Source: Pollenia angustigena
Taxonomy: Eukaryota; Arthropoda; Insecta; Diptera; Polleniidae
Reading direction: 5' to 3'
Assembly: GCA_930367215.1 (NCBI GenBank)
Contig: OV884058.1
Location: 203,750,208 to 203,814,207, forward strand
Length of the DNA: 64,000 nucleotides
Shown: positions 54,645 to 64,000 of the stretch, piece after piece
Layout: each line of letters opens with the position of its first letter
Numbering within the stretch: position 1 is the first letter of the stretch
The notes under the pieces: model-generated
Told to the model about the DNA's origin: nothing
Seen by the model: only the letters and a program-made list of their open reading frames with translations
The model's database searches: none
Program-made: the position numbers and the translations under genes

Positions 54645-56170
54645 ACAAGTTAGAGTGCTATATTCGGCTGTGCCGAATCTCCACCGACGGTTTGAATGTT
54701 TTAGGAGTAATGTATATATGATGTCTATTTATTATTAATTTATCTTAATAAAAATACACATCTGCATTAAAATTGGTTGCGGTTTAGACCTATATTAAAT
54801 TATTGACCGACTATCTTGAGTAAAATATCATTATTCGTAACAGTTTAAGCCGAACTTAAGTTTTTCAGGAGAAGAATTTATATTGGAGCCATGGTAAGCT
54901 ATGAACCATCATCCCAAAATTCTGCAGAGTGATTTCTGATATTAAAAGACATAAATTTCAATACAGCGGAGAAATTAATTGTAGCGTTTGCAGTGAATTT
55001 CAGAAGCTGCTTCAAATGGATATAAGGGTTATTGTGGACCTTATATCACAAAATTGCATAACATTTTTTGAAGCTAAGTTGGAAGAAAGTTTATCGCAAT
55101 ATCTATATCTGCTACGGTTTAAGGCGTATTTAATTATTTCACCAGAGTGGGGTGAGGTCTATAGAAAATTATGGACCGATCATCACGAAATTAAGTAGTG
55201 TGATTTTTAGTAATTTAAAACTGTGAAGTATTGAAATTTTATTCTGACAGCATTATTAATTATTATTTTAGGCGTACTAAACTGTTTTCCGGGAGTATGG
55301 CTTATATGATGCCTATGGTAAACTAAGAACCGATCTTAGTCCCAATTCACACGTTGCAAGTCTTATTGATCAGCTTGCTACTTTATAACGAGAGTGAAGA
55401 GAGGAAAATAAACGTTTCTTTCTCACTCTCTCTCGCCTATAAGGTAGCAAGCTGATCAATAAGACTTGCAACGTGTGAATTGGCACTTAACGAAATTTTA
55501 CAGTCTTGTTTCTAATCTTATAAAACTGTGATGTACCGAATTTTGTTATGATAGCGTTATTAATTATGATTTTAGGCGTACTAAACTGTTTTCCGGGAGT
55601 ATGGTTTATATGGGGCCTAGGGAAAATTATGGACCAATCTTCACGAAACTTTACAATTATGATTTTAGGCGTACTAAACTGTTTTCCGGGAGTAGGGCTT
55701 ATATGGGGCCTAGTGTAAATTATGGACGGATCTTCGCGAAATTTTACAGCGTGATTTCCAGTTGAATCAAACGAATTTTTGCAAAGTCATATATAATTCC
55801 GTGCAGTTTTCCACCATTTATGTTACTTTTTGTAACAAAATTATCAATTTTTTTAGGTGGTGGTTCCACATTTTGATTCATAGCTCTGATCCTACTGAAC
55901 TGATTTTGCTGGATTTCAATCCCAAACTGCTTCGGATAACAACAAGCAATTTGACACCAAGCTTTTTTTATTTCTTTTGAGTTTTTCGAAAGTGAGCGTG
56001 TTTTCAACAGACGGACAGACAGACGGACATGGCTAAATCGACTTAGAATTACTCAAGAACGCAAAATATATATACTTTATGGGGTCTGAGATGAATAATA
56101 AAAAAGTTTCACACGGAATGACAAACTTAGTATACCCTCTTTACAACTAATTGTGGTGGAGGGTATAACA
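54645..56170 (+). mobile_element. DINE/Helentron-like element with tandem inner repeats
   Basis: Starts AAACAAGTTAGAGTGCTATA and the TTCGGCTGTGCCGAAT hairpin, and ends with CACACGGAATGACAAACTTA and GTATACCCTC followed by the fold-back GGTGGAGGGTATA. The inner block GGCGTACTAAACTGTTTTCC followed by GGGAGTA.GG.TTATATGGGGCC recurs near 55,270, 55,575 and 55,665. A MITE is inserted at 55,339. Confidence 0.7.
55339..55486. mobile_element. Palindromic MITE, TTA duplication, 148 bp
   Basis: GTCCCAATTCACACGTTGC and the inverted GTGCCAATTCACACGTTGC run as near-perfect arms to GATCAGCTTGCTAC. TTA lies at 55,336-55,338 and 55,487-55,489. This is the uninterrupted version of 7564-8514, and the two agree closely. 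Confidence 0.88.
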
Positions 56171-57165
56171 AATTGGCGCTGTAGAAAAAAAGCTAAAATA
56201 AAAAAATACAAAGAAAGTTCTATTAAAAATATGGGTTGGGGCATCTGCCCGAAGCTTTGAATCCAGAATTCTAAAATCCAGAATTTAAAAATTCCGATTT
56301 TTAATATCCCGAATAATTCTACTGTTTTGCGTTCTCTTTTTTTTTTAAAAAAATAAAAATTTCACTTGGAAATTTATATTGAGAATTTTTATTTTAGTTT
56401 GAAAACAGGCAGTTGGATTAAAAAATCTAAAGTACTAAATTTATTTTCCTGAAATTTTCACAGTAATTTCATGACTACCCGGCATTTAACTTTCAAGTGG
56501 GCGTACAAAAAGATTATGAATAATCTTATATCTGGAGAACGGTTACAAAAAAATCATAAAACTCTCAAGAAAAACTTTGTTAAACAACTTTGCTTTGTAT
56601 TGATAGACAACATCTGCCAGAAAGTGGACAAGTGGGCGTGGCATAAAACAGATTTCTTTATGTCTGGAGAACGGAAGGCAAATTGTACTAATTTGGTACA
56701 TATAGCTGCAGAAAAAGTTTTAATTAAAAACTTTAATCTAGCGAATTAAACTTTTAATCAAGTGAATTAAACGTTTAATCAAGTGAAAAAAACTTTTAAT
56801 TTGTACTATTAATTTTTTTACTGGGCCAAATTTAATTAATTTTTTAATAAATATCTCAAATTTTCAAATTCAAATCAATTTGTATTTGTTTCTGTGTAGG
56901 TTTCCGTGTATTTGGAGAACGGTAACAACTGCAGTTAGTAAATCTGGTTCAAATTTCTTGGTTATCAATACGCAATATATGTCAAAAAGGAGAAGTGGGC
57001 GTGGCACAAAAATTCTTATATCTTAAGTAAATTTTACAAATTTGTTACAAATAGCTTGGTTGTCATACGCAACAACTGTCAATCAATGTGCGGGATAAGC
57101 GACGTGGGCGCGGCAAAAAATTGATTTTTGTATATATGGAGAACGGTACCCTTCACCATGGTGAG
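56171..57165. mobile_element. DINE-1-like interior with GTGGGCGTGGC repeats
   Basis: AAGTGGGCGTGGCA-type words occur at about 56,498, 56,630, 56,995 and 57,103, each with TATCTGGAGAACGG-type sequence nearby. It closes with GGTACCCTTCACCATGGTGA. These are hallmarks of INE-1/DINE-1. The frames at 56,471-56,749 and 57,079-57,276 run through it and are not genes. Confidence 0.6.
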
Positions 57166-57299
57166 ATAATAGAAAGTTATATAAATACAGTTATAAAGAA
57201 ACAACAACAGAAAACTATTAGTTTTCTTAAACAAACATTCTTTAAAAAAACACCCCCATCCCACTGTGCCTTATAAAATTACACAGAAATGTCTTTAGT

Positions 57300-58700
57300 T
57301 AATTTTAACAGAATTTAAAGAATTTTAACAAGACCAAAAGCATTAACAAGACAATTGTTTGGGAACAAATAATAAAATACTTTAAAACTCAGTACTATTT
57401 CGCCTAAGAATCAAACGAACTTTAATTTTGAATTCAACAAGATTTTCTAAAGTTGTACTTTGATGCCATAAAAATAAGAATTAAAAAAAAAACAATTCTA
57501 TACAAAAACTCCTCAACATCCACTAAATATAAATGTTCATTCGGTATTTACGGTAAATTTAATTTTGTTTTGTATTATTAAAGTATGTTGTTAAAATAAC
57601 ACCTTCAATATGTCCAAAAAAAATGTTGCATGCAATTGCAAATTGTTCATGACACGACCAACACTCGTCCGCTCACTCGAAATATTTGCAGCTTCATTTA
57701 ACGGCAGAATCCTTGTGCCATGAACGAACGAACGTATGAACGATGCGGCGCATACATATTTTGTTTAACAACTAACTCCAGTTGAGATCAGACCTTGGCC
57801 TTCACTTACCTTGAATTGTGTTGTCATGTTCATGTATTATTATACATGGTTGGTTCATGAGCTCTTTTGGTGGCAGGCACATCTTTTTAGCGAAATGCCA
57901 ACTAAATCGGCCGTATGAATCGCCCGCCACACACTCTCACACAAACTTTAAGCAAATAAATAAACAATTCAACAACATTTGATCGTTAAACCGTTACCAA
58001 CCAATGTTGTTGACTTCTCCAAACCTTTCATTGGTGGCAAGGAGAAGAAGAAGAAAAAAAAACGATTTGAATCGTTACAATTATAAATGATCATCTCAAT
58101 TCCCAATGTGCAAAGCCCTGAGTACGTGCCGCAATAACAAATCGATAAACAATTTCAAATTTCATTTGTTGTTCAATTTATTTTTTTTTTTTTTGGTGAT
58201 TTTTCCCCCATTCCCACCATTTTTCGTCTAAAATGATCTGACCTGTAATCATTTTTTTTTAAGTGAATACTTAAGCGAGTACAAAGCGAAAGGCACATTT
58301 GTATTGTTATGTTGAGTTTTTTCTCCCCATATTTGTATCAAAAGATCTTGATTTAAAAATGTTTTATTTATGGCTAAATGGATTTTCAATTGAGAGATAC
58401 AAGTAGGAGATTTTAAATGTAATTTGTCTTTATCGTAGTTCGATAAAATTGATTTTTTGCATAAATTTATTGCTATCAATTGACACAATAGAGAGCAATA
58501 AACCTAGATAAAGGATCTCGAAACAATTAAACATTTTGAATCGAAAACATAAAAAAATCCTTGAAAAAATCTTTCACAAAGCAGTAAAATTCGATTTTTA
58601 AACGATACTGCAAATCAATTAAGTAATTTAAACGAATGTATCTGTAGGGATTTCAAAGTTAAAAGCAAACATTTCTGTGGTTTGCAAAAGATTAGAAAGT
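57300..58700. other. Candidate single-copy DNA
   Basis: No transposon end, palindrome or internal repeat is evident. The segment 57,620-58,130 has higher complexity and GC than most of the window (for example GATGCGGCGCATAC, GGCCGTATGAATCGCCCGCC, AGTACGTGCCGCAATAAC). No reading frame or splice structure can be defended. It may hold host regulatory or intronic sequence. Confidence 0.4.
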
Positions 58701-58705
58701 AAGGA

Positions 58706-58830
58706 TCAAGGTTCGAAAATAAACATTATACACTGTTCTTTAGTGTTCGGTTCGGTAGATACGTGGAAAACACAAACGATAATAGTGTTTGTGTAGTTAA
58801 TAAAAAAAAAAAATACGTAATACTGTACTT
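58706..58830. mobile_element. Partial hAT-like copy related to 5079-5619
   Basis: GGTTCGAAAATAAACATTAT is followed by AGTGTTCGGTTCGGTAGAT and GTGGAAAACACAAACG, which match the right part of the 5079-5619 element inverted. The distal end is not found. Confidence 0.55.
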
Positions 58831-60039
58831 ATCCAACCCAACAGAAAGAAGAGAACATCTTAGTGCTTTCTGTTTTTTTTTTTTTAATTACAAACTTCGT
58901 TGTGTTCGGCTTAGCACATAAGTCTCCTTTCACACCTTTCATCTTTTGATGCTCCACTCTTGTGTTTCTAGGGGAGAGAAGAAAGTACGGAAATGGTTGT
59001 ACTCGGTCAGTACGCTTTGTGTTTATATTCGTAGGTATATCCACAACGATGACTGCAAGGCCCATCTATCAGGTCTGCTTACTTTTGCAAAAACAAAAAC
59101 GACATGTATTTTGTTTGTGTAAAATTTCTTTTAAGCTGTCAAAAACTTACTCCCAGTCTACAACTGACATTATTTGCTGTTATAACATAATGTTATAAAA
59201 GGGTTGTTAAAACATTTGCATGAACAACCGTGTTATAACATGAGAAAACCTCTAACATGATGAGTCTATACTTAACACTAACGTCATATTAGTGTTAATG
59301 TTAAGCATTTCAAACACGCGTGTAAAGAGTAGTACACAAGGGACCAGGACTAGTCCAAAACTAACCCAAACGTATGAAAAAAACCTGGTCTATTTAACAT
59401 TACGATGTCCTAGGAGATGATCATATAACCCAACTTTGGACCACTAAGGAGTAGTTTTAAAACTACTCCATGGTATACTCAAGAGGATTAGTTTTGAAGT
59501 CGTTTAAAAACGAAAGCATGTCGTTAAAAAACGAAGACATGTCGCACAGTGATTTGTCCCCATATAACGAAGGGACATAAATAGAAGGAGTTGTCAGAAA
59601 TTTTTGAAATTTGGTGCACAAGCATAGAATAGCTTAGTTAAGAAAAATGTGAATTTTTGGACAAATCGGTCCAAGGACACGCCTACCTCCCATGTGTCCT
59701 GAAATGGAAAAATGTAATTTTTGCTTCAATAATGCCCACAAAACTACAAAAAATGGTCATACTAATACACACACAACTAGCAACGTATGTGCAAATTTTC
59801 ACTTAAATCTGAACAAGGACTCAAGGTCCTGCCATATATCCTTTTTCTTAAAAATGTTATAACACTTCCAAAAATTATCCGATCGTAATAAAATTTGGTA
59901 TGAAAATTGATATTTGTTAGATATATATGTGTGCCAAATTTTGGTAGAATCGGATTATAAATGTGAAAAATACAAAAACATCATTTAATGAAAAATGAGT
60001 GAAAAACGCTTAAAATGCTCGTGCAAAAATAACAAGTAA

Positions 60040-60470
60040 GAAAGTATAATCGGTCAAGCCCGACCATGTGATATCCTATAGCCTAGTATTTAAAAACAAA
60101 GTTCCTAGATTGTAATCTATTTGGGACCCATGGGCAATCATGGACCCACCAGAACAAAATTATGTTATGAGGTTAAGATTCGTTTCAAAGTTCTTTCTGC
60201 CGAATATTATTTAGATATCTTCATCTTCATATATGGGTTTTTTGGATGAGGGTTTATATGTAACCTATGGTTTATATTGGTATGTTACTACATATATTTT
60301 TAAGGAAGCTGGCATTAAAAGCTATTTTCGGGAGAATGATTTGTATGGGAGCTATGTTCAAAAATAGAAAGATTCCAATAAAATTTGATAAGCTGATTTT
60401 GATTGCAATAAAATTGATTAGAGATGACTTTTACTCGTTTGTAAAAGTAAGTATTTATTAAATATATAAA
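60040..60470 (+). mobile_element. DINE-like fragment
   Basis: Starts ACAAGTAAGAAAGTATAATC with the CAAGCCCGACC hairpin, as at 25,738 and 53,401. After about 60 bp it diverges from those copies. The right end is uncertain. The frame at 60,267-60,461 has no motif. Confidence 0.55.
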
Positions 60471-60689
60471 TTGATTTAACATTTTAATAGAAAATTTTTA
60501 TTTTCTTTTAAATTGAAAACCCTGTATGCAATATTTTCGAACACTCCACAATAGAATTGCTCTTACTACAAACAAAGGCTGTTACCAAAAAAAAACTTCT
60601 GTCACGTAACCATCTTCAATTTAAATAAAAAATAACGGCACTAAGTCACATTTTGAAAATATTCTTTATACGATGAAAACCCAACGTCA

Positions 60690-61830
60690 TCTGGGAATTT
60701 AGCGCCATCTTGTGTCGACAAAAAGAAACAGACACAACTGTTATACTAATTTTTTTTAATTTATCTTGTCAATTTTTCTAATTCAATAGTATATATATTT
60801 GGATTTTTTTCTTATTATGTTCCTAGTTTATTTTTTTTTAACTAATTCAATCTATGAAAGTTTGAGCAAAAATCACGAAAATAGCATTTTTTTTAAATAA
60901 ATTTTTTTTTAAGTTGTGGTAAAATTTTTAAATTTTTTTTTTTTGTAGTTATTAGAAAACAGTCTAAATATTCGAAATCAGAAAAAAACCCATAGACCAT
61001 ATTTTTTTTTTTTTTTAATATTCCATCAAAGTTAAGAAATTTTTAGAGCTTAACTAAATAATAAGCATTTTTAAAACCATTAAAAAATATGTATAGGAGC
61101 ATAATTCCAGTAAAATTTTTTTATAGATGGTTTAGAATATAGTTAGCTGTTACAGAAAAAAAATTGAATCTCGTAATCCAAAAAATTAATTTTTTACAAT
61201 TATTTTCTTGAAACAATAAAAAACCAAGGGCATTTGTGATTTCAGCGCCCTCTTATGCCGTAAAATGCAGACAAACACAAACAATTTTTTATACATATTT
61301 TGATTTTTGTTGTTTTTTATTGAATGGTATAAGTTTGAATTAATATTTCACAGTATTTGTAGTTAATTGTCTTTTAAACTCCTGAAAACTATCAAAATTT
61401 GATCAAAAATCATGAAAATAGCCATTTAAAAAAAGTTTTTTTTTTCAAGTTGTGGTAAAATTTTTTCAATTTTTTTTTTGTAGTTATCAGAAAACAGTCT
61501 AAGTATTCGAAATCAGAAAAAAACCCATAGACCATATTTTTCTTTTTTTTTTAATATTCCATCAAAGTTAGAAAATTTTTAGAGCTTAAGTAAATAATAA
61601 GCATTTTTCAAACCAATAAAAAAACACTTATGAGAAAATAAATCAATAAAAAATTTTTACAGTTAGTTCTAAATATAGTAAACTACTACAGAAAAAAATT
61701 TCAATCCCGTGCTTTAAAAAACAACAGTTTTCCTAAAGCATGTAAAACTCAAGTAGTTGTTTGGCCATTTTTACTATAAATTCTCAAACTTTGGCGCCCT
61801 CTAGCGCCGCCAAAAAGAGTTAAATCTTAA
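60690..61830. repeat. Large tandem repeat, period about 545 bp
   Basis: AGCGCCATCTTGTG, AGCGCCCTCTTATG and GGCGCCCTCTAGCG recur at about 60,700, 61,248 and 61,792. The block GAAATCAGAAAAAAACCCAT with AGACCATATTTT and TAATATTCCATCAAAGTTA recurs at about 60,975 and 61,515. So just over two degenerate units are present inside the Transib-like element. Confidence 0.7.
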
Positions 61831-62158
61831 AAATTCTTCAAAATTCATTTTAACTATTTTGTTATCTATCGATCTGTACATTTTTAAGCACAATATAAGA
61901 CTTGTTTTTTTTTTTGATTTATGTCTATGGGCCAAAGCACTGTGTGTCGTCTCACTACAAACACTTTTTAACAATGACATGGTCCATGCTTGCATTACAT
62001 CGGACCAGTCCATGGAGTAGTCCATTTTATCAAAATGGATCAGGTGGTCCAATTTTATTTGCAGGGCGTAGACTGCATGTTATTACCACATACACAAAGC
62101 AAAAGGGAAAAACGTGTATGTGTGGCATACCATAAACGTAAACAACCATTTGCATGTC

Positions 62159-62627
62159 CCTGCAAATAATAGGACCAGTCCAAACACGCGTGTAAAGAGT
62201 AGTCCACAAGGGACCAGGACTAGTCCAAAACTAACCTAAACGTATGGAAAAAACCTGGTCTATTTAACATTACGATGTCCTAGGAGAGGACCATATAACC
62301 CACCTTTGGACCACTAAGGAGTAGTTTTAAAACTACTCCATGGTATACTCAAGAGGATTAGTTTTGAAGTCGTTTAAAAACGAAAGCATGTCGTTAAAAA
62401 ACGAAGAAATGTCGTCTCACTACAAACACTTTTTAACAATGACATGGTCCATGCTTGCATTACATCGGACCAGTTCATGGAGTAGTCCATTTTATCAAAA
62501 TGGATCAGGTGGTCCAATTTTATTTGCAGGGAATGACATGGTCCATGCTTGCATTACATCGGACCAGTCCATGGAGTAGTCCATTTTATCAAAATGGACC
62601 AGGTGGTCCAATTTTATTTGCAGGGGT
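62159..62627. mobile_element. Repeat family copy 2, CCCTGCAAATAA ends
   Basis: CCCTGCAAATAATAGGACCAG at the left faces CCAATTTTATTTGCAGGG at the right. GGACCA/TGGTCC words in both orientations fill it. A 96-bp block (ATGACATGGTCCATGCTTGC to TTTGCAGGGA) is repeated in tandem at 62,439-62,534 and 62,535-62,627. The frame at 62,340-62,579 crosses this duplication and is not a gene. Confidence 0.6.
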
Positions 62628-63734
62628 ATAAAAACAAACATAAACCCATGGTGAAATAAAGAGGTGGCAGCACTACGCCAGATTACGATTCTTGCATTGT
62701 TTGTCTAGGTTAATGTCAAAGTGTTGTTTATGTTTACAAAAGGTACACGTTTTGTGCTGTGGTTATTGTATTTTATTAAAGTTTTTGATAATTTTAAATT
62801 AGAATAAATAAGATATTGAGCATAATTAAATAAAAATTGGCTAACAATTTATTTATTTCATCACGTTCAGCGGAACGCTTTGATTTTTGTTTAAAGTATT
62901 TTTTGACGTTAACGGTGATATAATTTCCATTTTTGTTGTAATGTTGTATTTATTGCCACAACGATGCCACCTGCCTTTTCCACCATGCATATACCTACAT
63001 ACATGCACATGTAAGCAAAATGTTAACAACTTTTGACAGCTCGTAAGAACAAAAACAATAATCATCAGGCTTCTTGCGCAGACCTGTTCAATGGGCCTTG
63101 GATGGCTGCATGTAAATGTTTTCTTTCCTTTTTTCTTTAATACGCTGCGAATAAAATTGTTGTTGTTTTGAACCGAAAAAAGTTGCAACAGATTGCTGCG
63201 TGTGATTATTTTGGCATTTTCAAAAGGGAATTGACAAGAAGTTGAGCATCAAAAGATGTAAATTCAGACTTAACACAGGGATTTTTGTATCAGCAAACGT
63301 CAAATTCAATCGCAGAGAGTATTATCCTACGTGTGGACTCTCAAATAGTGTTAGTATTTATATTATAAAAATGTTTTTTTTTTATTATTAAAGAAGATTT
63401 ATTATAGAAGAAGATTTCTAACGGAAATCGAAATATCGAAAATAAAAATGTATTAATTAATTTTATAAAAAGTGACCTTAAGCTTAATTTTTTAAAGTAT
63501 AATATTTAATAAAAAATAGGCTGAAGAAAAAAAAATCAAAATAGTTTTGCAATTTTTTATTTTTGTAATCATTGTTTATTTCTCTTAAAACAATGATTTA
63601 TGATTTTTAAATTATGGCGATCTACAATTCCATATGTTTTTTTATCCACATCACAATACTGATGCGTGTAAAAAGTAAAAATAGACCAAAAAAAGTTTTA
63701 GTATACTAATCGAATCAGAATCAGTTTCTAATAA
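62628..63734. other. Stretch without recognisable genes
   Basis: The minus-strand frame of 111 codons at 62,853-63,188 has no domain I recognise and no support from context. No repeat ends are seen. Confidence 0.45.
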
Positions 63735-63855
63735 GGCAAGCAAACGAGGACAGTTTATCCTGTTGGCTGGCTGGTTGTGTGCCCATGTAACCTTGTGCGC
63801 AAAGTAAAGGTCGCAATTTCGAAGATACTTTGATGAAAATTGGTACATGTTTGCT
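63735..63855 (-). mobile_element. DINE-like fragment
   Basis: The minus strand carries AAATTGCGACC, CTTTGCGCACAAGGTTACAT and CCAGCCAGCCAACAGG, the block seen at 26,240-26,300. The ends are missing. Confidence 0.6.
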
Positions 63856-63867
63856 CCTTAAAGCCTA

Positions 63868-64000
63868 CACGTAGAGAAAACATGTTTTAATATGGTCACC
63901 TCCAACAAAACTATTTGTAAAGAAAATTTTAAACATGTTATGTTTAATTTACCCATATTATTGTCACCGATAACCATATTATGGTTAAATTACAACCATA
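63868..64000 (+). mobile_element. Start of an AT-rich element, cut by the window edge
   Basis: CACGTAGAGAAAACATG resembles, inverted, the right end of the insert in the LINE (CACGCAAAGAAAAAACATG). ACCATATTATGGTTAAATT words follow, as in that insert. It continues beyond the window. Confidence 0.5.

Larger units (their letters stand above)
59545..61944. mobile_element. Transib-like element, CACAGTG ends, TGTCG duplication
   Basis: CACAGTGATTTGTCCC and the inverted CACAGTGCTTTGGCCC are the ends. A 5-bp duplication TGTCG is exact at 59,540-59,544 and 61,945-61,949. CACWRTG ends with 5-bp, GC-leaning duplications define Transib, the transposon group related to RAG1. No transposase is found in the 2.4 kb; the inside holds a DINE-like insert and a tandem array. 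Membership is inferred from ends and duplication only. Confidence 0.65.
59312..62063. mobile_element. Repeat family copy 1, split by a Transib-like element
   Basis: 59,312-59,544 and 61,945-62,063 together correspond to the intact copy at 62,184-62,530. Landmarks are AAACACGCGTGTAAAGAGTA, GGACCAGGACTAGTCC and CCAATTTTATTTGCAGGG. The left tip is missing compared with the second copy. Confidence 0.7.

Noticed and set aside
62853..63188. 111-codon minus-strand frame as a secreted or small protein
   Set aside because: No signal peptide, domain, splice context or codon bias I could defend; length is compatible with chance in this composition.

Overview
This AT-rich, gene-poor window looks like heterochromatic, intronic or intergenic DNA of a higher fly. 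A calyptrate fly is my guess, based on very abundant short repeats with a GGCTGTGCCGAAT hairpin and GGACGGACAT tracts, on the LINE and mariner families present, and on base composition. I see no intact host gene, tRNA, rRNA or CRISPR array. Almost everything that can be read is a transposon or a transposon relic, often nested several deep. Ten insertions have terminal inverted repeats with 8-bp target duplications (hAT type). There are several palindromic MITEs with 3-bp duplications, two pogo/Tigger-like elements flanked by TA, mariner-like relics, two Helitrons, a Transib-like element and many DINE/Helentron-like repeats.

Layout. 1-9.2 kb: DINE-like copies, a SINE-like tRNA relic, a degenerate minisatellite, a small hAT, LINE and mariner scraps, and a CACAG-ended element carrying a MITE that itself carries a hAT. 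9.5-16.2 kb: two large hAT insertions side by side, each loaded with further insertions, including a hammerhead-like motif at 14.9 kb. 17.4-21.0 kb: a mariner-like element stuffed with MITEs. 22.6-23.8 kb: a hAT with a LINE 3' end inside. 26.5-30.05 kb: a hAT that hosts the most striking object of the window. 31.5-37.7 kb: pogo-like, hAT and MITE nest, then the 3' end of a Penelope-like element (GIY-YIG endonuclease) and a Helitron. 38.1-41.0 kb: another hAT. 42.1-48.2 kb: a hAT containing a decayed CR1-like LINE that is itself interrupted. 48.7-51.0 kb: a Jockey-type LINE with a foreign reverse-transcriptase segment in its middle. 51.0-52.1 kb: an old relative of the 27-29 kb element, split by a Helitron. 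53.1-57.2 kb: pogo-like and DINE-like repeats. 57.3-58.7 kb: the best candidate for non-repetitive DNA. 59.3-62.6 kb: a repeat family split by a Transib-like element.

The main discovery candidate is at 26,967-29,266. A 566-bp unit is repeated head to tail, each full unit carrying a near-perfect type I hammerhead ribozyme core (CTGAGGA, a 5-bp helix II, GAAA, a palindromic helix III and a GTC cleavage triplet). The whole block is flanked by a perfect 14-bp target duplication, and its 5' portion is inverted, as in twin-primed reverse transcription. This is what a retrozyme, a non-autonomous retroelement spread through self-cleaved, possibly circular RNA, should look like. A decayed relative at 51.0-52.1 kb stops at nearly the same 3' terminus and is also 5'-inverted. 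A Penelope-like element with its own hammerhead-like motif lies at 35.1-35.6 kb and is a plausible class of mobilising partner.

All family names rest on motifs read by eye. No database search or folding calculation was run.
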